Positions 46,766 to 56,520 of a stretch of 64,000 nt of DNA are shown here, piece by piece. Origin of the DNA: Primulina eburnea (Eukaryota; Streptophyta; Magnoliopsida; Lamiales; Gesneriaceae). A program made the position numbers and the translations under genes. Positions within the stretch are counted from its first letter, which is position 1, and each line of letters begins with the position of its first letter. Below the pieces are notes generated by a model. The model had not been told where the DNA came from, did no database searches, and was given only the letters and a program-made list of their open reading frames with translations. The stretch is taken from assembly GCF_022965805.1 (NCBI RefSeq), contig NC_133117.1, positions 12,672,183-12,736,182 on the forward strand, read 5' to 3'.

Positions 46766-49420
46766 TCAGCTGCTTTCCCCCTTTTTGTCAAATACCTCCA
46801 TTCTGTCTGAGAGCTTTCTAACATCGATGGATAGAAGTTTTACATCTGAGGAGATACTTGTGGCCATAGTGGTGAAAGAAGTCTGCAGTAATTCTATCTT
46901 CTTTGAAACAGAGGTTTCCAGTCGCCCAATTCTTTGACTGTGTACATCCTGATTTGTAGAGAAAGAGTTGATGAGTCCCTTCTTCATATCTGTTACAGTT
47001 TGGATAAGAGAGTCCATATTGGCTTGAAGTTTATTCATTTTCTCTAAGTTGGATGCATGTGAATGGTCCAGCTTTAGAGTGTGAGATAGTTGTGTGTTCT
47101 GAATTTTTGAGATGGTAGAGATCATTTGCTCCATATTATTCTGTAGGTGCTGAACTTCTTCCAAGATAAGTGCAACATCTGAAGAAGATGAAGGAGGAGA
47201 CTGATAAGATGTTCCTGGTTCTTTAGAGATGTTCTCAAAAATGACCAAAGTTTGATCAGTTGAGACTGATTCAATTACATTTTGAACTGAAATATCAGTT
47301 TCAGTTATTTCTCCTTGAACTGGAATAACATCAGCAGTGATTTCATCTAAATCCTGAGGTGATGAAGAAGGGTTCTGTTCAGCAGATGATAAAAGCACTG
47401 AAGTTGGTGCCTCTTCAGGATGATTGATTAAAGTGTCTGGCTCATTAGTGGGGTGAACCGGATCAGTAGATAGATCAGGTTGTACAGATTCAATAGTGAC
47501 CTCCAGATTGATTTGATCAGCAGAGTGATCAACTATGGAAAATTCATGAACAACTGACTGAATAACTTCATCAATGTTTCCCAATTTCAGCTCAGCCTCA
47601 GAATACATCTTAGGAATATTAGTTGTAGGTGCTATGTCGGATGAAGATGGAGCAATTGATGAAATACCTTTTGGTTGAGATGAAGAATCAGCAAGATCCA
47701 TGACTGGGTTTCCAACTGAATGATCAGTTGGAGCTTCTTCAGAAATTTTTTGAGACATCTCTGGGATGATCAGCTCTTGACCCATTTCCCAGTCTTTAAT
47801 TTCTGCTTGTAGTGTTATCAGATCTGTTTCCAATTGAGCATATATTGCTTTGTCGTTGAATGCAGTTGGACTAAGGGGATTAAAGTTTTGCCTGAGTTCA
47901 GCAACTATTTGCTGCAACTTTTGTTCCCGATGTAAGTTAAAGAAATATTTCTTCCTTTGCAAAGCTTGCTGAATAGAGGAGGCCTTAACTGTTTTGAGCA
48001 CTAATCGTTCTAGATCAATAAATCTTTTCAACTTTGATTTATTGCGCAGTTCCTTAGCAAAAACATTAACTCTGAAATTGACCCATTTCTCAAAAACTTG
48101 GTGCTTCTCTGCTGAAAATGTATTGACTTCTTGCCAGATAAGGTCAATATGAGTCTGAATTGCATTTGAGGGCCTGGGTTCTTCTTGAAGTTTACTCTTG
48201 CCCTTAGAGTCACTTAAAATGTGTGGAATAGTTAATCCTGATGTAGTTGCGTCAATATTTTCTCTGAGTATTATTCCGGTGGGTCTGGCAAATGGTAAAG
48301 AAGAGTAAGGTGATATACTAATCAGTGGTGCTTTGACCCCTAGAAGTTTTGATGATTTGCTGGATGCAGTGATGTTTGGCAGTAATGAGGATAACAGTAA
48401 CTGATCCTCAGTTAAGGATGCAACTGAAACTTCCTTTGAGAAAACATCCTGGATTGGCTGTTGAGTTCCTGTATCCATTACCTGATCAGTGGATGTGGGT
48501 TTAACATGATCAATTGATTTGGTCTTCAGTGTCCTTGGTTTCTTGACAATTTGAAGAGGTAGAGTATTCTGACTATCAGAATCACTGAGAGTCAGTTTGC
48601 GTTTTGACTCTTTCTTCTTTGTCAAGTTCTTGGCAACTTTGACTGATTTGGGAGCAGCCTGCTCCATCCCAATTTCCTTTTTGATCTTGATGAATTTCTC
48701 AGGGGAAAGATCTAATTTGGTTTTGGATGGTAGAATGTTTTTAGCATTGAATACCTTGAATCTTGTTAATTTGTCAGAATCATCAGCAATTAACCCTTGG
48801 TTTTTCAGCAGATAACTGAGCTGGACAGCAAAACCTTTGGATTGCTTAGCAGAAGAGAACATGTTCTTCAAAATAGTGAATAGAAGATGCTTCCAGTTGA
48901 TTCGTCGTCCAGTCATGATTACGGTGATGAGTTGAAACTTTTCCAGAGTCAGAGCAGCAAACGACCCAGACTTCGCCAAAAGCCCTTTGGCTACAATGTC
49001 TGCCAGCAGTTGCACTTCGTGCTTTAACTCCTTCTTTGGATCGGAAACTTTGATTTTCCTTCCATCTGCAGAGAGTAAAGTTTGCATCTCTTCGATTTCC
49101 GATGCCTGGATCTCAGAAATTTGTGCTAGCCCATCAGAAGGCAGTGAAAACAAATTTCCAAAATAATTTTCAGAGATGATCATTAGTTTGTTATTGATGG
49201 TAGCAGCAATGTTTTCATCAGAATTGTTGAATCCTGTTGAATAGAAGTCGTGAAGCTCTTTGGGATAAATTTCCTGAGCGTAGAGACCCAGAAAGGGTTT
49301 TAAGCCTGCTGATTCCAGTTGCTGAAATACTTTCTTTACATCAGCGTCTGTAATGGTCATAATTGAGTTGAAGTTGATAGCCATGGCGTTCAAAAGATGT
49401 GCTGGAATCTGGTTTGCCAT
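46766..49420 (-). CDS. Accessory ORF3, 884 aa, env-like position, coiled-coil protein
   Basis: An unbroken 884-codon frame between RNase H and the 3' LTR, in the sense of the element. The position is that of the env-like frame of Sireviruses. What can be seen: residues 1-240 a mixed domain (MANQIPAHLLNAMAINFNS; DFYSTGF; NNKLMIISENYFGNLFSLP) recalling the N-terminal module of plant retrotransposon ORF1-type proteins; 265-305 basic, nuclear-localisation-like (LTKKKESKRK, VKKPRTLKTK); about 420-555 helical and charged; about 555-765 acidic, Ser/Thr/Pro-rich, low complexity; about 765-880 heptad-rich coiled coil. I see no signal peptide or transmembrane segment, so an envelope role is not supported. 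Start chosen at the only early ATG. It is intact while gag-pol is broken. Function unknown; a nucleic-acid or capsid-associated scaffold is possible. Confidence 0.85.
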   Translation of the reverse strand: MANQIPAHLLNAMAINFNSIMTITDADVKKVFQQLESAGLKPFLGLYAQEIYPKELHDFYSTGFNNSDENIAATINNKLMIISENYFGNLFSLPSDGLAQISEIQASEIEEMQTLLSADGRKIKVSDPKKELKHEVQLLADIVAKGLLAKSGSFAALTLEKFQLITVIMTGRRINWKHLLFTILKNMFSSAKQSKGFAVQLSYLLKNQGLIADDSDKLTRFKVFNAKNILPSKTKLDLSPEKFIKIKKEIGMEQAAPKSVKVAKNLTKKKESKRKLTLSDSDSQNTLPLQIVKKPRTLKTKSIDHVKPTSTDQVMDTGTQQPIQDVFSKEVSVASLTEDQLLLSSLLPNITASSKSSKLLGVKAPLISISPYSSLPFARPTGIILRENIDATTSGLTIPHILSDSKGKSKLQEEPRPSNAIQTHIDLIWQEVNTFSAEKHQVFEKWVNFRVNVFAKELRNKSKLKRFIDLERLVLKTVKASSIQQALQRKKYFFNLHREQKLQQIVAELRQNFNPLSPTAFNDKAIYAQLETDLITLQAEIKDWEMGQELIIPEMSQKISEEAPTDHSVGNPVMDLADSSSQPKGISSIAPSSSDIAPTTNIPKMYSEAELKLGNIDEVIQSVVHEFSIVDHSADQINLEVTIESVQPDLSTDPVHPTNEPDTLINHPEEAPTSVLLSSAEQNPSSSPQDLDEITADVIPVQGEITETDISVQNVIESVSTDQTLVIFENISKEPGTSYQSPPSSSSDVALILEEVQHLQNNMEQMISTISKIQNTQLSHTLKLDHSHASNLEKMNKLQANMDSLIQTVTDMKKGLINSFSTNQDVHSQRIGRLETSVSKKIELLQTSFTTMATSISSDVKLLSIDVRKLSDRMEVFDKKGESS

Positions 49421-50007
49421 TTGAAAGTGTTAGAAATTCTGATATTTCTCAAGATAAAAATTAGGAGAAGTGAGAGTTCTTTAGAAAGATAAAATTCTCG
49501 TAAAGGAAAACTGAGATGAAGCGGGAAATAGTACTAATGTTTATGACTGTTTGAATTCTCGGACACGTGTCAGTCCAGTAAAATGTTGAGTAAAAATATG
49601 TGTACGTGTACTGTAATTTTGTGTGTAAAATAATGAGCGGTTAAAAATGTGTACACGTTATAAACTGAAATTCATCATGAATTAGCAGACAGTCATGTCA
49701 TTTGATGTGGAATATAATAGGTTTAGTTATTTAACTTTGATGAGAAGATTAGTTGAATAATCAACTGAACGACCAGTTAGGGAAAATTGATTCCTTTCAG
49801 TTGAGAATTCACTAACAACTGTCTTCTCAGTTAACTTCTTAAACCTTCATTCCCCCTAAATAGATGCATTAAATAAAATAATCTTGATTAAGGAAATCCC
49901 AAGGCTTTTAATCGTCTTTTAAAGGAGTGTCCTTTCATCTTCTTTGACCTGGCCTATAAATAAGAGTAGAGAAGTTAGTCACAAGCATCAGCAGAAAATA
50001 CTCAAAG
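49421..50007. promoter_or_regulatory. Divergent intergenic spacer with G-box and TATA
   Basis: 587 bp between the start of ORF3 (minus) and antisense frame A (plus). It holds a G-box within GGACACGTGTCAG (CACGTG at 49564-49569), further ACGTG/CACGT words at ~49603 and ~49655, and a TATA-like CTATAAATA at 49954-49962 for the plus side. G-boxes bind plant bZIP/bHLH factors, and ACACGTGTC is ABRE-like. No equally good TATA is seen for the minus side. Confidence 0.5.
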
Positions 50008-50406
50008 ATGGCAGGAGCAAGTAGTTCAAACGTTGATCCTTTTTCGCTGGAATCACAGAAAGCTGCTATGGAAGACAAAGTTTTCTATGCTAGTCTTCCC
50101 TACTGGGAAGAATTACTGGAGCTCGAGCTCCTGTATAACTCAGGAAGGGTTACTTCGTTCAGGCGGATGGCCCAACTGAGAGAAGTGCGAGAGCACTTAA
50201 AGATTTCTGCAGAGGTGGATGCCTTCAAGGAAGGCCATCTCTATGAGATGATGCTGCGCAAGGAGTTGGAGACTCTTAACAGCATTGCTTCTTCACATAG
50301 TTTCTGCAAAACTTCGTCCTCAGCACTAGCTATTTGGATGAATATGTGGATAGCTAGTGTGAAGGAAACTTATGATAATGTAATCCTTTCAAATATTTAT
50401 GGATGA
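50008..50406 (+). CDS. Antisense accessory frame A, 132 aa
   Basis: Transcribed against the retroelement. It opens at ATG 50008, 46 bp after a TATA-like CTATAAATA (49954-49962), in a context of AAAG before ATG. The protein starts with a Ser-rich tail (MAGASSSNVDPFS) then is predicted mostly helical and charged (MEDKVFY, WEELLELELLYNSGR, LYEMMLRKELETLN), ending with two Trp (IWMNMWIASV). No membrane segment, signal or known catalytic motif. It is similar in layout to frame B at 50734: WE...EL....SG, an E.ML.KE block, I..S..F and a C-terminal W...W...V. I do not recognise the family. Frame integrity, TATA and a duplicated partner argue for a real gene; its short length argues for caution. Confidence 0.6.
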   Translation: MAGASSSNVDPFSLESQKAAMEDKVFYASLPYWEELLELELLYNSGRVTSFRRMAQLREVREHLKISAEVDAFKEGHLYEMMLRKELETLNSIASSHSFCKTSSSALAIWMNMWIASVKETYDNVILSNIYG

Positions 50407-50733
50407 ATAAAATATTTATTGCATCGTTTTGTTTTATTTCTTCACACAATTATTTGTTATATGATCTAATGAAATGCTAACAGTCATTAGTTTTGATAAG
50501 TAAACAAATGAATTGAAAAAAAAACTTATTTTCATAAGTTGATAATGAAACAACTAATAAAATTCAAGCATTTATCAGTTGACAATGATCAACTGATATC
50601 TTAAATGTCCTCGGTAAATGTGAGAGACTCTTTAATTGACTTGTGATTCTTCAACTTCTCCAACACCTTCTTCTTATAAATGAGATGATAGTGATAAAAA
50701 TGTGATTCCACATCAGTTCAAAAGTATTTCAAC
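50407..50733 (+). promoter_or_regulatory. Spacer between antisense frames, with TATA
   Basis: AT-rich 327-bp spacer. TTATAAATGAGATG at 50674-50687 resembles the TATA region before frame A (CTATAAATAAGAG) and lies 51 bp before the next ATG. Repeated AACTGATA/AGTTGA words are typical of this element. No other gene is seen. Confidence 0.45.
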
Positions 50734-51156
50734 ATGTCTGATTCTGATGCATGCAGTAGCACTCACGTTCATGTGACTGATCAGTCAGCCCCTCGCTTAA
50801 CTGAGATCAAAAGAAAAATGGAAAGATATGTTTTTCAAAAGGTATTGACAACCTGGGAAAAGATTTATGAACTGAAGATGGTGAGTGATAGTGGTGTCAT
50901 TCCTACTCGTGCTCAGGAGGCAAGAGCACTGAAATACCTTGCTCGTTTTGAGGTTAGGCATGTTAATGATTTGGTTGAAGACAAATGTCTTTTAGAAGCA
51001 ATGCTATGGAAGGAGTGGCATGTTGTTGATAAGATCTCAAAGTCAAGGGCATTTGCTGGAGTTCGAATTTATGAGTTAAATGATTGGGTTAGGACATGGC
51101 TAGATACAGTTGGATCTATGATTTCTTCTGTACATTGGGAACGTTGGTATTCTTAG
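50734..51156 (+). CDS. Antisense accessory frame B, 140 aa
   Basis: Second antisense frame, ATG 50734 to TAG 51154-51156. N-terminus MSDSDACSSTHVHVTD is Ser-rich as in frame A; the body is helical and charged (IKRKMERYVFQKVLTTWEKI, YELKMVSDSG, LVEDKCLLEAMLWKEWHVVD, ISKSRAF) and ends ELNDWVRTWLDTVGSMI. Matches to frame A in order: WE + EL + SG, the (E)xML.KE block, I..S..F, and the spaced Trp pair. This supports an old tandem duplication. It ends 87 bp before the RNase H stop of the sense pol; a T-run (about 51188-51201) lies between. No known family recognised; function unknown. Confidence 0.6.
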   Translation: MSDSDACSSTHVHVTDQSAPRLTEIKRKMERYVFQKVLTTWEKIYELKMVSDSGVIPTRAQEARALKYLARFEVRHVNDLVEDKCLLEAMLWKEWHVVDKISKSRAFAGVRIYELNDWVRTWLDTVGSMISSVHWERWYS

Positions 51157-51243
51157 TGAAATATTATTTTCAATTTGTTGTGTTCTTATTTTTTTTTTTT
51201 TTGCACTTAATTTTGTTAGTGAAATTATATTACTAATAATATC

Positions 51244-53050
51244 TTAAGATAAATCAATTAAACCAAGAATATTTCGGAAATAAGAAAACTTAGCCTCTGG
51301 TAATGGTTTTGTGAAGATGTCTGCTGCTTGTTGTTCCGTTGAGACGTATTCTAATCTGATGTTCTTCTTCAGTGCATGATCTCTGATGAAATGATGTCTG
51401 ACATCTATATGCTTAGTCCTGGAGTGAAGAACTGGATTGTATGTAATAGCAATTGTACTCGTGTTGTCACAAAATATTGGTGATTCCTTTGCATCAACAC
51501 CATAATCTTTCAATTGTTGCTGAATCTAAAGCAATTGGGCACAGCAGCTTCCGGCAGCAAGATATTCTGCTTCAGTTGTGGAAGTTGCTATGGATGTTTG
51601 CTTTTTACTAAACCAAGAGATCAGTCTGTCTCCAAGAAACTGACATGATCCACTTGTACTTTTCCGATCAAGCTTGCATCCTGCATAATCTGCATCTGAA
51701 TAGCCAACTAAATTGAAAGATGAGTCTTTAGAGTACCATAATCCAACATTTTCCGTGCCTTTAAGATATTTCAAGATACGTTTGGCAGCAGAAAAGTGTG
51801 ATTGCTTAGGATTAGCTTGAAATCTTGCACATATGCATACAACAAACATAATATCAGGGCGACTAGCAGTTAGGTACAATAATGGACCTATTAAACCTCT
51901 GTATAGTGTCGTCTCAACTGATATTCCCCCTTGATCAGTGTCTAATTTAACTGATGAGCTCATTGGAGTGCTTGCTGCTGAACAAGATTCCATGCCAAAT
52001 TTCTTCAGCAATTCCTTGGTATATTTGGTTTGACTGATAAATGTTCCTGAATCCAGTTGCTTCACTTGTAAACCAAGAAAGAATGTCAGCTCACCCATCA
52101 TGCTCATCTCGAACTTATCCTGCATCAACTTGGAAAATTTCTTGCACAATTTGGGGTTAGTTGACCCAAAAATAATGTCATCAACGTAAATTTGAACAAG
52201 TAAGATATGATCATTTTTCGAAAATTTAAACAAAGTCTTATCAACTGATCCAACAGAAAAATCATGATCAGTTAGGAATTTTGAAAGGGTTTCATACCAA
52301 GCTCTTGGAGCTTGTTTGAGACCATATAACGCTTTTTTCAAATAATAGACATGATCAGGATAGTTATGATCGACAAAACCTGGAGGTTGTTCAACGTAGA
52401 CTTCTTCCTGCAATTGGCCATTTAGGAATGCACTTTTCACATCCATTTGATAGACTTTAAAGTTCTTGAAGGATGCATAGGCAAGAAATATTCTGATTGC
52501 CTCCAGTCTTGCAACTGGTGCATATGTTTCATCATAATCAATTCCTTCTTCTTGTCTATATCCTTGCGCCACTAGCCTTGCTTTGTTGCGCACAACTGAA
52601 CCATCTTCATTCAGTTTGTTTCTGTACACCCATTTTGTTCCTATAACAGTTTTAAAAGCTGGTCTTGGAACTAAGTTCCAGACATTGTTATGAACGAACT
52701 AATTTAGCTCTTCTTTCATTGCATTAATCCAATTTGGATCAGCAAGAGCTTCGCCAGTTTTTGTTGGTTCTAATTGAGATACAAAAGCTGAATGAGTAAA
52801 TAGATTGAGCATCTGATTACTTGTTCTTACTGGATCAGATGGGTTACCTATTACCAGTTCTGGAGGGTGTGATTTCTTCCATCTAAATTCAGCATTTGTT
52901 GCTACACTGTCAGCAAATTCTTCGTTAGGTAACTGAATGTTCTCAGTTTCAGTTGGAGCTAATTCAGTTGTTAACTGATTCACATTAGTTTGCTCCACTA
53001 AATGATTGTCAAGATTTGCTTCTAATTCAGCTGGTTGATCCAATATCAGG
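51244..53050 (-). pseudogene. Copia pol: reverse transcriptase and RNase H
   Basis: Minus strand. Linker with family-typical Asn/Glu-rich sequence (53050-52700), a TAG at 52699-52701 where the family has Gln, then RT ([10 protein letters not shown] at 52629; [32 protein letters not shown]; catalytic YVDD at about 52177-52188; [13 protein letters not shown]), then RNase H ([24 protein letters not shown]), a TAG at 51526-51528 where the family has Trp, and the RNase H end (CDNTSTIAI, HSRTKHIDVRHHFIRD) to 51244. Two point nonsense mutations in otherwise well-preserved sequence. The apparent start at 52629 is a GTG inside RT, not a true start. Confidence 0.93.
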
Positions 53051-54500
53051 TTCAGATGTATGAAGGATATTTTGATTATTACGACTTTCGTCTGAGTCAT
53101 CATCTTCCAGACTGATATCTGTAAATTGATCAGCTAGCTCAACTTGATTAGTTGGCTTATCAATTAGTGTCGTTACATCAAAATCAACATGTGCAGATTC
53201 TTCAACATTTAAGGTTTTCTTATTAAATACTCTGTAAGCCATGCTAACTGATGAATATCCAAGGAAAATTCCTTCTGCAGATCTTGCATCAAAAGCCTTT
53301 AAATAATTTTTACAATTATCATGAATGAAGCATTTACAGCCAAATATTTTGAAGTAAGTGATTATGCTTTTTCTTCCATGCCAGATCTCATAGGGTGTTT
53401 TCATGTGGTTCTTATTAATCATCGATCTGTTCTGAGTATAGCATGCAGTGTTTACTGCTTCTGCCCAAAATCTTTGAGAAATACCAGAATCAGCAAGCAT
53501 TGTTCTAGCAGCTTCTTTAAGAGTCCGATTTCTTCTCTCAGCTACACCGTTTTGCTGAGGTGTTCTTGCTGTTGAGAGCTCATGCTTGATTCCAGTATTT
53601 TCTAAAAAGCTTGAAAGTGTTTGATTGATGATTTCAGTTCCTCGATCAGATCTGATTCGATCAATTCCAACTGATTTTTCATTTAAAAGTCTTTTGAAGA
53701 GTTTAATCAGTTGTGCAGTCGTATGGTCTTTGGATTTGAGAAATATAACCCAAGTAAATCTTGAAAAGTCATCTACGACCACCAAGGTGTATTTCATTCC
53801 CCCTAAGCTCATGACTGGTATTGGACCAAAGAGATCCATGTGCAATAATTCTAAGCATCAGGATGAAGATTTACAGCCTTTGTTTTTGAAAGAGGATCGT
53901 ACTTGTTTTCCATACTGACATGCTGAGCAAAGTTTTTCTTTTGAAAAATTTATTTTGGGCAAACCAGTTACAAGTTCATGCTTACTCAGATAGGCAAGGG
54001 ATTTAAAATTTAAATGATTTAACCTTTTTATGCCACAACCAGTTTTGAGATGATTTAGATGCAATAAAGCATACTGGTGTATAAGGTTGATCATTCCAGC
54101 TGACTTTGTAAGTGTTTCCACACCTTTTGCCAGTTATAATAATCTCTTCAGTTGAGTTTTTGACTGAGCAGGAGTGTTTGTCAAACTGAACTGAGAATCC
54201 ATTATCGCATAACTGACTAATACTTATCAGATTATACTTGAGATTCTCGACTAATAAAACATCATTAATGGTGAAGTTACCATGGATAAGCTTACCCTTA
54301 CCCACAGTTTTACCTTTGGAGTTATCCCCAAAACTGATGTTTGGACCAGTGTATTTGACCAATTGAGATAATAAATTTGAATCTCCTGTCATATGTCGTG
54401 AACATCCACTGTCCAAATACCATATTGATCCAATGCTTGTACTTATTTTCTGCAAATAAACACAAAATAAGATTTTGGTACCCTTTTTTTTTTTTTTATT
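53050..54500 (-). pseudogene. Copia pol: protease and integrase
   Basis: Minus strand. Protease with WYLDSGCSRHMTGD at ~54400-54420 (aspartic protease Asp in DSG). A frameshift at ~54045 interrupts the pre-integrase zinc domain (WLWHK ... LNHLNF ... CSACQYGK). TGA at 53858-53860 precedes the integrase core (HMDLFGP; WVIFLKSKDHT; SDRGTE; TPQQNGVAERRNRTLKEAAR), giving the D-D-E catalytic set. The tail (AEGIFLGYSSVSMAYRVFN) then loses frame near 53050. Three lesions in total. Confidence 0.93.
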
Positions 54501-56461
54501 TGGGTCCAAAGTTGATTAGTCCTTTAGGAATCCAGACTTGAATCAGTCTAACTAACCGTCCTGTTGCTGTATTCCATATGATCCTTCCTTGTCTGTTTGT
54601 GCTTGGTGTATGGTGTGTGGATGATACAACATGTATTTTGCCCTTTTTCAACTGATTGTTCAACCGATATCTTTTCTGAACTGGCTTACTGTTGTAGTAG
54701 TTTGAGTAGCCATTTGAATATTTTCTGCTAAGAGTTTTTAGTTGCTGACTCCATGAGTCAGTCTTACTTTTTGGATTATACCCAATCCCACATCTCTTTC
54801 CTTTATTCATATTCTGAGATGGCTGTACAATCAGTTTACTCGACTCTGCTTGTTCTTGTACCATAACTGATTTTAAAAAGTGAATATATTTCCCTTTGTT
54901 CATATTCAGTTTTGGTTGAGTATCTTGGGAAGACGAATCATCTTTACTACAGAATCCTAAACCAGTTTTATCTTCAACTGATTTCTGAGAATTCTGTATA
55001 TTAGTTAAAGCTTTAGATGATTTGTTCCAAGCCTGAATAAGCTCATTGTGCTTTGAATTTTCAAGCAACAATTTTTGAATCATTAATTGATCTCTGCTTC
55101 TTTCATTTTTGAGTTCAGCAATCTCCCTTTTCAGACTCAACATATCAACTGATTCATCAGTTTTTGTCTTATTGTCTTTGGGATCATCTTGCTTTGCTCT
55201 GATTTTTTCAAATGATAAGGCAAGCTTTTGATACTCACTGACCATGTCATGAAGAGTTGATATGAGTTCTTCTCTTGTAAAATCAGTTGAACTAAAATCA
55301 AATACCTGCTGAGAGTTTGATTGATCTTCTATGTTATCAGCCATCAGACATTTTACTTCTTCTTCATCCTCACTAGAACTGTAAGAACTTTCTGGTTCTG
55401 ACTCTTCGCTGTCAGTTTCTGCCCATTTGGCTTTGCTATCTTCAGCTAGGAGTACTTCATGTTTATTTTTGTAAGGCTTCTTGTCGTCCTTAGATCTCTT
55501 CTTATGCTCATACACTTTCTTCTTTCTTTCAGTTGAGACTTGATTGTCCTTTTTCGGCTTGAGACAGTTAGCAATAAAGTGACCAGATTTGCCACAATTG
55601 TAACATACATTAGACTCTTCTCTAGAGTTGTTTCTTTGATTATTCTTCTGAAAATTTCCTTGATTTTTCCTCATGAATCTTCCAAATTTCTTAATGAATA
55701 GTGACATAGCATCATTGCTCAGTTGATTAGCAGCTTTCTCAACTGAACCAGTTGGTTCACTTCTAACAGTAGTCAAGGCAGTAGTTGCTGCTGGGGTAGA
55801 TGGTTCCCTTCTCGAGTTTGAAGTTCAAACTCATATGCTTTCAGGTCAGCAAATAAATCATGAAGTTCAACTTTGTTCAGATCTTTTGATTCCCTCATTG
55901 CCATAGTTTTGACATCCCATTCTTTGGGAAGTCCTCTGATTACTTTCAACGCTACTTCTTTATTTGTATACACTTTTCCAAGTGCATTCAGTTCGTTGAT
56001 GATACAGCTGGCTCTTTCATCATATTCGTGCATTGTTTCTCAAATCTTCATTCTGATGTTGTCGAACTTCTGCACAGCAACTGAAAGTTAGTTTTCCTTG
56101 GTTTGTTCATTGCCTTCGCAAAGTTGAATTAACTTCTCCCAAATTTCTTTGGCGGTTTTGCACATTTTGATTTTACTGAACGTTACTTTGTCCAGTGTCT
56201 TATACAGTATGTCTTTTGCAACATTGTCTAGATTTGCCTTTCTCTTGTCCTCAGTAGTCCACTCATCTCTGGGCTTTTCAATTCGGTGAGGTGCCCCTTC
56301 AGTAATAGCAACAGCTGTGTTTGCTTTCAAAATCTTCATGGGTCCGTCGGTTATAACGTACCACATGTCATCGTCTTGTGCAGCTAGATGAGCCTGCATT
56401 CTTATTTTCCAATCATCGAAATCTTCTCTGGAGAACATAGGAATCTTATTGAATGAGGACA
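54496..56461 (-). pseudogene. Copia gag
   Basis: Start at ATG 56459-56461 (MSSFNKIPMFS); the longer frame to 56519 would begin with GTG inside the PBS and is not credible. Conserved blocks: DFDDWKIRMQAHLAAQDDDM, IWEKLIQLCEGNEQTKEN, then TAA at 56088-56090; TGA near 56036; INELNALGK, VIRGLPKEWDVKTMAMRES; a frameshift near 55800; zinc knuckle CYNCGKSGHFIANC (CX2CX4HX4C) at 55564-55605; a Lys-rich and acidic stretch; a helical region (SLKREIAELKNERSRDQLMI). A further frameshift lies in an A-run of about 14 bases near 54490. Gag would build the particle; it is broken four times. Confidence 0.93.
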
Positions 56462-56506
56462 TAGTGATCAGATTAAGTATAGATAGTCTTAGATAGGATA
56501 TGCCTT

Positions 56507-56518
56507 GCTCTGATACCA
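56507..56518 (-). other. Primer-binding site of the copia
   Basis: Minus strand TGGTATCAGAGC, two bases from the 5' LTR end at 56521; initiator-Met tRNA type. Confidence 0.95.
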
Positions 56519-56520
56519 CT

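Noticed and set aside
56462..56519. Upstream extension of copia gag to 56519
   Set aside because: It would start at a GTG within the primer-binding site; the ATG at 56461 aligns with the related gag at 382.
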